DNA of 64,000 nucleotides from Butyrivibrio proteoclasticus (lineage in GTDB: Bacteria; Bacillota; Clostridia; Lachnospirales; Lachnospiraceae). Below, piece by piece: positions 10,001 to 17,224 of this stretch (position 1 is the first letter of the stretch; each line of letters starts with the position of its first letter). The stretch spans positions 124,001-188,000 of the forward strand of contig NZ_FOXO01000002.1 of assembly GCF_900115735.1 (NCBI RefSeq), read 5' to 3'. Under the pieces are notes generated by a model. That model saw nothing but the letters and a program-made list of their open reading frames with translations. It was not told the DNA's origin and did no database searches. Position numbers and translations under genes: made by a program.

Positions 10001-11680
10001 ATGCAGTTAACTGGAGCACAGATTGTTTTAGAGTGTCTTAAGGAACAAGGCGTTGATACGGTTTTTGGTTATCCCGGCGGAACAATTTTAAATATTTATG
10101 ATGAACTATACAAACAGCAGGATGATTTTTTGCATATCAGAACATCGCATGAGCAGGGGGCTGCTCATGCGGCTGATGGTTATGCAAGGTCTACCGGAAA
10201 GGTTGGAGTCTGCATGGCAACTAGTGGCCCGGGCTCTACCAATCTTGTAACAGGTATCGCAACTGCTTATATGGATTCTGTTCCTATGGTTGCAATTACC
10301 TGTAATGTTAACCTTCCTCTTTTGGGTAAGGATTCATTCCAGGAAGTGGACATTGCAGGCATTACTATGCCTATTACTAAACATGGCTATATTGTAAAGG
10401 ATGTAAAAGAGCTTGCAACAACCCTGAGAAAAGCTTTTAAAATCGCAAAAAGTGGAAGACCAGGTCCTGTGCTGGTTGATATTACCAAGGATGTAACACA
10501 AAAGAGCTGTGATTATAAAACTGTTACTCTTTCTGAAGAAAAAAGAAAGATTACATATAATCATGATGATATTCTGACCGCAATAAAGATGATAAAAGCA
10601 TCTAAAAGACCTTTTATCTATGTTGGTGGCGGCGCAGTGATATCAGGAGCTTCTGAAGAACTTAAAAATTTTGCGCACACTGTTGATGCGCCGGTTTGTG
10701 ACACTTTGATGGGAAAGGGCGCTTTTGATGGTACTGATGAGCTTTACACAGGTATGATTGGTATGCATGGCACGAAGACTTCAAACTTTGGAGTAAGTGA
10801 GTGTGATCTTTTGATAACTCTCGGTGCGAGATTTTCTGACAGGGTTACCGGTAATGCCAAGACTTTTGCCTCTAAAGCAAAAATCCTTCAGATTGATATT
10901 GATGCAGCAGAGATAAATAAAAATATCAGAACTAATTTTGCAATTGTGGGTGATCTTAAAGAGGTCCTTTCAGCCATAAATGAGGAGCTTCCTGTCATGA
11001 ATCATTCTGAATGGCTTGAAAAGATTAGTGATTATAAAAAGAAATATCCATTAAAATATGAGACTGATAAGCTTACTTGTCCTTACATTGTTGAAGAACT
11101 TGATAAACTTACCAAGGGCGAAGCAATCATATCAACTGATGTAGGACAGCATCAGATGTGGGCGGCTCAATATTATAAGTTTAGGCATCCAAGAACATTT
11201 TTGACTTCAGGTGGACTTGGAACAATGGGCTATGGTCTTGGCGCATGTATCGGAGCAAAAGCAGGTAATCCGGATAAGCTTTGCGTCAATATTGCCGGAG
11301 ATGGTTGTTTTAGAATGAATATGAATGAGTTGGCGACAGCTTCAAAGTATAACCTTCCGATTATTGAAATTGTTATTAATAACAATGTACTTGGAATGGT
11401 CAGACAGTGGCAGACACTGTTTTATGAAAAGCATTATTCTCAGACAATCTTTGAGGACAAGGTTGATTACTGCAAGGTGGCTGAAGCTCTTGGATGTGCT
11501 GCTTTCAGAATTACCAAGAAGTCTGAAGTGGTTCCTGTTCTAAAAAAAGCTATAAACGCAGGCAAACCTGTCGTAATTGATTGTATAATAGAGGAAGATG
11601 ATAAGGTGTTCCCTATGGTTCCTGCAGGAGCATCTATCAGTGAAGCGTTTGATGCAGGTGATCTTGCTTCAAAAAAATAA
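10001..11680 (+). CDS. ilvB: Acetolactate synthase, large (catalytic) subunit
   Basis: 559 residues from the ATG at 10001 (MQLTGAQIV), which has TAAGGAG upstream. The frame remains open to 9947, but that extension has no ribosome site and overlaps ilvD. It condenses pyruvate with pyruvate or 2-oxobutyrate using thiamine diphosphate and FAD. Motifs: FGYPGGTILNIYDEL, the catalytic Glu in SHEQGAAHAADGYAR, GPGSTNLVTGIATAYMDS, and the ThDP/Mg site GDGCFRMNMNELATA...NNNVLGMVRQWQ. The C-terminal PAGASISEAF is typical of the biosynthetic enzyme. The regulatory subunit ilvN is not adjacent. Confidence 0.95.
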   Translation: MQLTGAQIVLECLKEQGVDTVFGYPGGTILNIYDELYKQQDDFLHIRTSHEQGAAHAADGYARSTGKVGVCMATSGPGSTNLVTGIATAYMDSVPMVAITCNVNLPLLGKDSFQEVDIAGITMPITKHGYIVKDVKELATTLRKAFKIAKSGRPGPVLVDITKDVTQKSCDYKTVTLSEEKRKITYNHDDILTAIKMIKASKRPFIYVGGGAVISGASEELKNFAHTVDAPVCDTLMGKGAFDGTDELYTGMIGMHGTKTSNFGVSECDLLITLGARFSDRVTGNAKTFASKAKILQIDIDAAEINKNIRTNFAIVGDLKEVLSAINEELPVMNHSEWLEKISDYKKKYPLKYETDKLTCPYIVEELDKLTKGEAIISTDVGQHQMWAAQYYKFRHPRTFLTSGGLGTMGYGLGACIGAKAGNPDKLCVNIAGDGCFRMNMNELATASKYNLPIIEIVINNNVLGMVRQWQTLFYEKHYSQTIFEDKVDYCKVAEALGCAAFRITKKSEVVPVLKKAINAGKPVVIDCIIEEDDKVFPMVPAGASISEAFDAGDLASKK

Positions 11681-11708
11681 AAAATGAAAAGTGATTTTGG
11701 GGGAGATC

Positions 11709-13232
11709 ATGAGTAGAGCAATAAAGGGATTACTAATTACACTTGCCGTTTCAATTGCGGCTTTTATAGCTGTTTACATTGGATTTGGCTTTTATTATAT
11801 GAATGGTTTTCCTTGCTTTACCTGGATTAATGGAGTATACTGCACTGGAAAAAGTGTAGATGAAGTAAATGAGGAGCTCTGCAAAAAATATCAGTATGAT
11901 GGTATAAACATCACTGATATTAGCGGAGCAGAGCTCTATATTTCTGCAAAAGATGCGAATGTTCGAATAGATTTTACCGATAAGCTCAATTCGTATCTGT
12001 CTGATAAAAATTCTTTTGCATGGGGCTATTATTTTTTTGAAAACCTCATTGTGAACCTGTCTCCGGATGTATATGTTGATAAAGATGTAATAAAAGACAT
12101 AATATTCAAATGGGAAATATTCCTTGATGATGATGAGTTTAATATAAGTATAGAAAAAACCAGAGATAGTGGTTATGTATTAAAAGACAATCTTAGTAAA
12201 GCCCCTGTTCAGGAGGCTATTTCACAGGCTGTAATTGATAGTATAAAAGCGCTAAAAACTGAAATAAGGCTCTATACAGTTGATGGTTGTTATACGGAAA
12301 TTCAGTTAAACGAGGAACAACAAAAGATAGTTGATCTATATGATAAGGTCAATGCTCTTCAGTCCTGTATGATCACCTTTAAAATAGCAGATGAGGAAGT
12401 TAAGCTGGATAAAAAAATAGCATCTTCTTTTATACTTACGGAAGACGACCTTGAGAGTGCAAAGGAAGAAAAAGTATCTAAAAAGCTTCCGGGAAGCGGT
12501 TTGTTTATAGCTGGTTCAAAAGAAGAGAAGTTTCCTGAAGATGACATAATTGTTGTAGAGGGATTTTTGATGGATTCCGATGGAAATCTTATTCTTAGCG
12601 AAAGCAGAATGTATGATTTTCTTTATGAACTTTTGACTTCACATGGTACTGAATGGGATCTTGTCAGATATAGAAGCGGGGATGCGGATGCCGAGATTAA
12701 CATAAATAGCAATAGTAAGGGTAATGGACTTGTTTATGATATAAACTCTGAGTTTGAATTTTTGAAAGCAGCTTATCTTTCAGGTGAAGCAATGAACGAA
12801 GAAGTTAGAACATTGCAGCTTTCTGATTCAGTTGCAGTATTTAATGCAAAAGAAAGTCTTGGAGATACCTATATAGAAGTGAATATGGGAAAGCAGGAGC
12901 TCTTTTACTATGCTGAAGGGAAGCTTGTCATGAATATGCCTATTGTTACCGGAAATGTCAATCGAGGAAGAGGGACTCCAACAGGAATATTTTCAGTCTA
13001 TAATAAACGATATCACACAAATTTGGTAGGGGTTGATTACGTATCTTATGTAAACTATTGGCTAGGAGTTCATAAAGGAGTTGGTATTCATGATGCAACC
13101 TGGAGATCAAAATTTGGAGAAGAAATATATAAAAGAGATGGCTCACACGGCTGCATTAACTGTCCTTTAGATACTGTTTCCCAGTTGTGGGAAGTTGTTG
13201 AAGTTGGTACGCCGGTCATCCTGTATTACTGA
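11709..13232 (+). CDS. Membrane-anchored L,D-transpeptidase (YkuD) with PG-binding region
   Basis: 507 residues from the ATG at 11709, preceded by GGGGG; an in-frame GTG at 11691 is less well placed. An N-terminal membrane helix (about residues 3-28) is followed by a long extracytoplasmic region resembling the PG_binding_4 repeats of Firmicute Ldt proteins. The C-terminal YkuD domain has HKGVGIHDATW and the active-site SHGCIN with Cys482. It would form 3-3 peptidoglycan cross-links or anchor proteins to the wall. A strong terminator ends the transcript. Confidence 0.9.
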   Translation: MSRAIKGLLITLAVSIAAFIAVYIGFGFYYMNGFPCFTWINGVYCTGKSVDEVNEELCKKYQYDGINITDISGAELYISAKDANVRIDFTDKLNSYLSDKNSFAWGYYFFENLIVNLSPDVYVDKDVIKDIIFKWEIFLDDDEFNISIEKTRDSGYVLKDNLSKAPVQEAISQAVIDSIKALKTEIRLYTVDGCYTEIQLNEEQQKIVDLYDKVNALQSCMITFKIADEEVKLDKKIASSFILTEDDLESAKEEKVSKKLPGSGLFIAGSKEEKFPEDDIIVVEGFLMDSDGNLILSESRMYDFLYELLTSHGTEWDLVRYRSGDADAEININSNSKGNGLVYDINSEFEFLKAAYLSGEAMNEEVRTLQLSDSVAVFNAKESLGDTYIEVNMGKQELFYYAEGKLVMNMPIVTGNVNRGRGTPTGIFSVYNKRYHTNLVGVDYVSYVNYWLGVHKGVGIHDATWRSKFGEEIYKRDGSHGCINCPLDTVSQLWEVVEVGTPVILYY

Positions 13233-13260
13233 TAGAAACTGGAATATGTAAACTTATTAT

Positions 13261-13300
13261 AAAAATATGAAATGGATTTTAACATTTCATATTTTTTTAT
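13261..13300 (+). terminator. Rho-independent terminator after the L,D-transpeptidase
   Basis: A 14-base AAAAATATGAAATG arm (13261-13274) is perfectly inverted at 13283-13296 and runs directly into seven T residues. Confidence 0.88.
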
Positions 13301-13348
13301 TATACCGAGAAGAAAAAATTAAATAACATTAATTATGGAATTGCATTA

Positions 13349-13376
13349 TTGACATTTTTTTTATGATGACTACAAT
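13349..13376 (+). promoter_or_regulatory. Sigma-A promoter of the serC operon
   Basis: Consensus TTGACA (13349-13354), a 16-base spacer rich in T, and TACAAT (13371-13376). It leaves a leader of about 80 bases before serC that contains a small TTCAAC...GTTGAA inverted repeat. Confidence 0.8.
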
Positions 13377-13461
13377 GTATTTAAAGATAAAATTTAGCGA
13401 TTCAACTCGTTGAAGAAAATTATCAATATTACAAAAATGTCTACATTACAGGAGGAGAGAA

Positions 13462-14544
13462 ATGTCAAGAGTATATAATTTTAGCGCCGGACCGGCTGTT
13501 CTACCAGAAGAGGTATTAAAACAAGCAGCTGCAGAGATGCTTGATTATAATGGATGCGGAATGTCAATTAATGAAATGAGTCATAGATCAAAGACTTTTG
13601 ATAGTGTTATCCAGACTGCTGAGCAGGATATCAGGGATCTTATGAATATTCCTGATAATTACAAGGTTCTCTTTTTACAGGGCGGCGCAAGTCAACAGTT
13701 CGCAGCGGTTCCGCTTAATCTTATGAAAAATGGTAAGGCTGCATATATTATTACCGGTCAGTGGGCTAAAAAAGCTTATCAGGAAGCACAGAAATATGGT
13801 GAAGCAATTGAAGTGGCTTCCAGTGCTGACAAGACATTCTCCTATATACCTGATTGTTCGGACCTTCCGATTCCTGATGATGCGGATTATGTTTATATCT
13901 GTGAAAACAACACAATTTATGGCACAAAGTTTAAGACTTTGCCTAATACAAAAGGACATATTCTTGTTTCTGATGTTTCCTCATGCTTTTTATCAGAACC
14001 TGTAGATGTTACAAAATATGGAGTTATCTATGGTGGCGTTCAAAAGAATGTTGGGCCTGCAGGTCTTGTAATAAGCATTATAAGGGAAGATCTTATTACA
14101 GATGATGTTCCTGTTTATACTCCTACAATGCTTAAGTGGAAGACTCAGGCAGATAACGGCTCTTTATATAACACACCAAACTGCTGGAGTATTTATATGT
14201 GTGGACTTGTATTTAAATGGCTCAAAGCGCAAGGCGGTCTTGAAGAGATGAAAAAGCGAAATGAAGAGAAGGCTGCTATTTTGTATGATTACCTTGATCA
14301 GAGCAAGATGTTCAAAGGTACAGTTCGCAAGGAAGACCGTTCTCTTATGAATGTTCCTTTCATTACGGAAAGTGACGAACTCAATGCAGAGTTTATTGCT
14401 GAAGCTACAAAGGCAGGATTTGTAAGTCTTAAGGGACATAGAACTGTTGGCGGCATGAGAGCGAGCATCTACAATGCAATGCCTATCGAAGGTGTTAGGA
14501 AGCTTGTTGAATTTATGGATAAATTTGAAAAGGAGAGAGCGTGA
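13462..14544 (+). CDS. serC: Phosphoserine aminotransferase
   Basis: 360 residues. A PLP enzyme converting 3-phosphohydroxypyruvate to O-phosphoserine. It begins with the family-typical NFSAGPAVLPEEVL. It has LQGGASQQFAAVP for phosphate binding and the PLP lysine in YGGVQKNVGPAGLV. The end, GGMRASIYNAMP, is also typical. AGGAGGAGAG precedes the ATG. It is the first gene of a serine operon and overlaps serA by 4 bases. Confidence 0.97.
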   Translation: MSRVYNFSAGPAVLPEEVLKQAAAEMLDYNGCGMSINEMSHRSKTFDSVIQTAEQDIRDLMNIPDNYKVLFLQGGASQQFAAVPLNLMKNGKAAYIITGQWAKKAYQEAQKYGEAIEVASSADKTFSYIPDCSDLPIPDDADYVYICENNTIYGTKFKTLPNTKGHILVSDVSSCFLSEPVDVTKYGVIYGGVQKNVGPAGLVISIIREDLITDDVPVYTPTMLKWKTQADNGSLYNTPNCWSIYMCGLVFKWLKAQGGLEEMKKRNEEKAAILYDYLDQSKMFKGTVRKEDRSLMNVPFITESDELNAEFIAEATKAGFVSLKGHRTVGGMRASIYNAMPIEGVRKLVEFMDKFEKERA

Positions 14545-15716
14545 TCATGTACAAATATAAATGTCTGAATCCTATTGCTAAGATTGGACTTAATAATTTT
14601 TCTGATAAATATCAGGCTGTTGATAATGTTGATGAAGCAGAGGGCATTCTTGTAAGAAGTGCCAATATGCTTGAAATGGAATTTTCTGATAATCTTCTTG
14701 CTATAGCAAGAGCCGGAGCTGGTGTTAATAACATTCCTCTTGATAAATGTGCAAAAGAAGGAATAGTAGTATTTAATACTCCCGGCGCTAATGCAAACGG
14801 AGTTAAGGAAATGGTACTTGCTGCTATGCTCATTGCTTCAAGAGATATTATTGGAGGAACAGAGTGGGTAAAAGCCAATGCCGGAGATCCTGATATTGCA
14901 AAACTGACCGAGAAATCGAAAAAGAAATTTGCCGGTACCGAGATTTTTGGCAAAAAGCTTGGCATTATTGGACTTGGCGCTATTGGTGTCAGAGTAGCTA
15001 ATGCTGCAAGACAGCTGGGAATGGAAGTTTATGGATATGATCCATATCTTTCTATTGATGCAGCATGGAGACTTTCATCAGATGTTAAACATGTAACCAA
15101 TGTAGATGAAATATATTCAAAGTGCGATATTATCACAGTTCATGTACCTGCTTTGGATTCTACAAAAGGTATGATTGGTCAGGAAGCAATTGCCAAGATG
15201 AAAAAAGGCGTTATCATCCTTAATCTTGCAAGAGACATCCTTTGTGATGAAGTTGCAATCCTGGCAGGCATTAACTCTGGCAAAATCAGAAAGTATGTTA
15301 CAGATTTTCCAAATCCTACAACAGCAGGCCATGATGGTTGCATAGTCATTCCTCACCTTGGCGCTTCCACGGAGGAGTCTGAAGATAATTGTGCAGTTAA
15401 GGCTGTCCTTGAAATGAAAGACTTTCTTGAAAATGGAAATATTAACAATTCGGTTAACTTCCCTAATTGTGACATGGGAATTTGCAATAACCCTCGAATT
15501 GCTATCTATCACAAGAATGTTGCGAATATGATAAGCCAGTTTACAAAAGAAATTGGTGAGGCTGGGTATAATATCTCTGATATGACAAATAAATCTCGTG
15601 GAGATTATGCATATACTCTTATTGATCTTGAAGATGGAATTGAGGATGCTCTTGTAAGCAAACTTAGCAAGATTGAAGGTGTTATCAGAGTCAGAGTTGT
15701 AAGAAAAGATGCATAA
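14541..15716 (+). CDS. serA: D-3-phosphoglycerate dehydrogenase
   Basis: About 390 residues. It oxidises 3-phosphoglycerate to 3-phosphohydroxypyruvate, the first step of serine synthesis. The Rossmann motif GIIGLGAIGVRVANAA, the NLARD segment with the substrate-handling residues, and HLGASTEESE with the catalytic His are visible. The last 75 residues form an ACT-like domain (IAIYHKNVANMI...), the usual site of serine feedback. The GTG at 14541 overlaps the serC stop and has AAGGAG 5 bases upstream. An ATG at 14547 is the alternative start. Confidence 0.95.
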   Translation: MIMYKYKCLNPIAKIGLNNFSDKYQAVDNVDEAEGILVRSANMLEMEFSDNLLAIARAGAGVNNIPLDKCAKEGIVVFNTPGANANGVKEMVLAAMLIASRDIIGGTEWVKANAGDPDIAKLTEKSKKKFAGTEIFGKKLGIIGLGAIGVRVANAARQLGMEVYGYDPYLSIDAAWRLSSDVKHVTNVDEIYSKCDIITVHVPALDSTKGMIGQEAIAKMKKGVIILNLARDILCDEVAILAGINSGKIRKYVTDFPNPTTAGHDGCIVIPHLGASTEESEDNCAVKAVLEMKDFLENGNINNSVNFPNCDMGICNNPRIAIYHKNVANMISQFTKEIGEAGYNISDMTNKSRGDYAYTLIDLEDGIEDALVSKLSKIEGVIRVRVVRKDA

Positions 15717-15741
15717 AACCTGAAATGTATTATAATATCGG

Positions 15742-15759
15742 GTAGGAGTAAAATCCTAC
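15742..15759 (+). terminator. Small hairpin between serA and the DUF1015 gene
   Basis: GTAGGA and TCCTAC flank a 6-base loop, followed by CGATTTTAG. The stem is short and the T run brief, so it may only attenuate. A TATAAT at 15731-15736 just upstream has no matching -35. Confidence 0.3.
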
Positions 15760-15787
15760 TCGATTTTAGTATGCGGAGGATTAAAAG

Positions 15788-17041
15788 ATGGCTGATATAA
15801 GACCGTTTAATGCAATAAGACCAAATACAGGAATTGTTAAGGAAAAAGCTGCACTTCCATATGATGTGTATAACAGAGAAGAGGCTTATGAAGAGGTTAA
15901 AAATAATCCAAAGTCTTTTCTTGCCATAGACAGACCTGAAACTCAGTTCCCAAAAGACTACGATATGTATGCTCCTGAGGTTTATGAAAAAGCCAAAGAT
16001 ATGCTCAAAGAGCAGATTATGAACGGGGACTTTATAAAAGATAAAGATAAATGCTTTTATATTTATGAGCAGACCTTTAAGGGAAGAACGCAAACGGGAA
16101 TTGTTGCGTGCGCTTCAATTGACGATTATATAAACGGTACAATAAAAAAACATGAGAACACTCGTGCTGACAAGGAAGAAGACAGGATTAAACATGTTTA
16201 TACCTGCGATGCACAGACTGGTCCCATTTTTTTATGCTATAGGAAAAACAGATTATTATCTGAACTTGTTTTAAAGATAAAAGAATTTGATACGCCCATT
16301 TACGATTTTGAATCAAAAGATAGCGTGAGGAACAGAGTTTGGGTTATTTCTGATGAGGAAGAAGTAAATACGATAAGCAGGATATTTACAACAATAGACT
16401 CAATATATATTGCAGATGGTCATCATAGATGTGCATCAGCTGTAAAGGTTGGTATGAGGAAAAGAAAAGAAGGGGAAGGAAAAGTAAGAGGTAAGCTGAA
16501 ATCCGATTATTTTCTTTCGGTTCTGTTTCCGGATGATGAGCTTGAGATCATGGATTATAATCGTGTGGTAAAAGATCTAAATGGGCTTTCAGAAGTTGAT
16601 TTTTTAGATAAAATTTCTGAAAAATTTGATGTAAAAAAAGAAGATGAAGCCGTTAAACCTGAATTTAAAGGGCAGTTTGGCATGTATCTTGACGGACAAT
16701 GGTACAGACTTAATGCAAAAGAGTTTATACAAAGTGATGATGCAGTTAAAGGGTTGGACGTATCAATCCTTCAAGATCAGATTCTTTCACCTGTACTTGG
16801 TATAGGTGATCCTAAAACTGACAAAAGAATTGACTTTATTGGAGGAATAAGAGGGCTGTCGGAAATTGAAAAAAGGTGTAGCAGTGACTGTAAAGTAGGC
16901 TTTTCAATGTATCCCACATCTATTTCGGAACTTTTTGCAGTTGCTGATAGAGGATTGTTGATGCCTCCTAAGTCGACATGGTTTGAACCAAAGCTCTTAA
17001 GTGGTTTATTTATTCATGATATATGTGGTACAATTGTATAG
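15788..17041 (+). CDS. DUF1015 family protein of the serine operon
   Basis: 417 residues, a typical DUF1015 length. The N-terminus (ADIRPFNAIRP, then ALPYDVYNREEA) and the strongly conserved ADGHHRCASA at residues 208-217 identify the family. The protein is soluble. DUF1015 has no settled function to my knowledge. Its DGHHR motif resembles the D-G-x-H-R signature of ParB/Srx-fold proteins, including free-serine kinases, and the gene lies directly after serC-serA, where a phosphoserine phosphatase might be expected. A role in serine/phosphoserine metabolism is inferred. GGAGG lies upstream of the ATG. Confidence 0.85.
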   Translation: MADIRPFNAIRPNTGIVKEKAALPYDVYNREEAYEEVKNNPKSFLAIDRPETQFPKDYDMYAPEVYEKAKDMLKEQIMNGDFIKDKDKCFYIYEQTFKGRTQTGIVACASIDDYINGTIKKHENTRADKEEDRIKHVYTCDAQTGPIFLCYRKNRLLSELVLKIKEFDTPIYDFESKDSVRNRVWVISDEEEVNTISRIFTTIDSIYIADGHHRCASAVKVGMRKRKEGEGKVRGKLKSDYFLSVLFPDDELEIMDYNRVVKDLNGLSEVDFLDKISEKFDVKKEDEAVKPEFKGQFGMYLDGQWYRLNAKEFIQSDDAVKGLDVSILQDQILSPVLGIGDPKTDKRIDFIGGIRGLSEIEKRCSSDCKVGFSMYPTSISELFAVADRGLLMPPKSTWFEPKLLSGLFIHDICGTIV

Positions 17042-17066
17042 TAAAATTAACGTTTTTTAATCATAG

Positions 17067-17180
17067 GTTTTTGTTTTTTCTCAGAAAAACAAAAACGTAC
17101 TGGACTAGCTTTCATCTTTAGATGAAAGCGTATCTGGCGAGGCCGGATTCTTGCGGGCAATTTCCGCTTTTGACCGCAAG
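17067..17180 (+). other. Three consecutive hairpins upstream of the GlgB-like gene
   Basis: The 183-base gap before the GlgB-like gene holds three perfect stems. The first is 12 bp, 17067-17078 with 17085-17096. The second is GCTTTCATCT / AGATGAAAGC with a 2-base loop, 17108-17129. The third is CTTGCGG / CCGCAAG, 17150-17156 with 17174-17180. None is followed by a clear T tract, so they do not look like ordinary terminators. The segment 17130-17180 is more G+C-rich than its surroundings. A structured leader, a protein-binding site or a decayed repeat element are all possible. Confidence 0.55.
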
Positions 17181-17224
17181 AAGTCATATTTTCTTGTTAT
17201 AGATTACCCAATGGGGAGGGAGAC

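Noticed and set aside
17067-17096. Terminator for the DUF1015 gene
   Set aside because: The 12-bp stem is perfect but is followed by GTACTGG, not a T tract.
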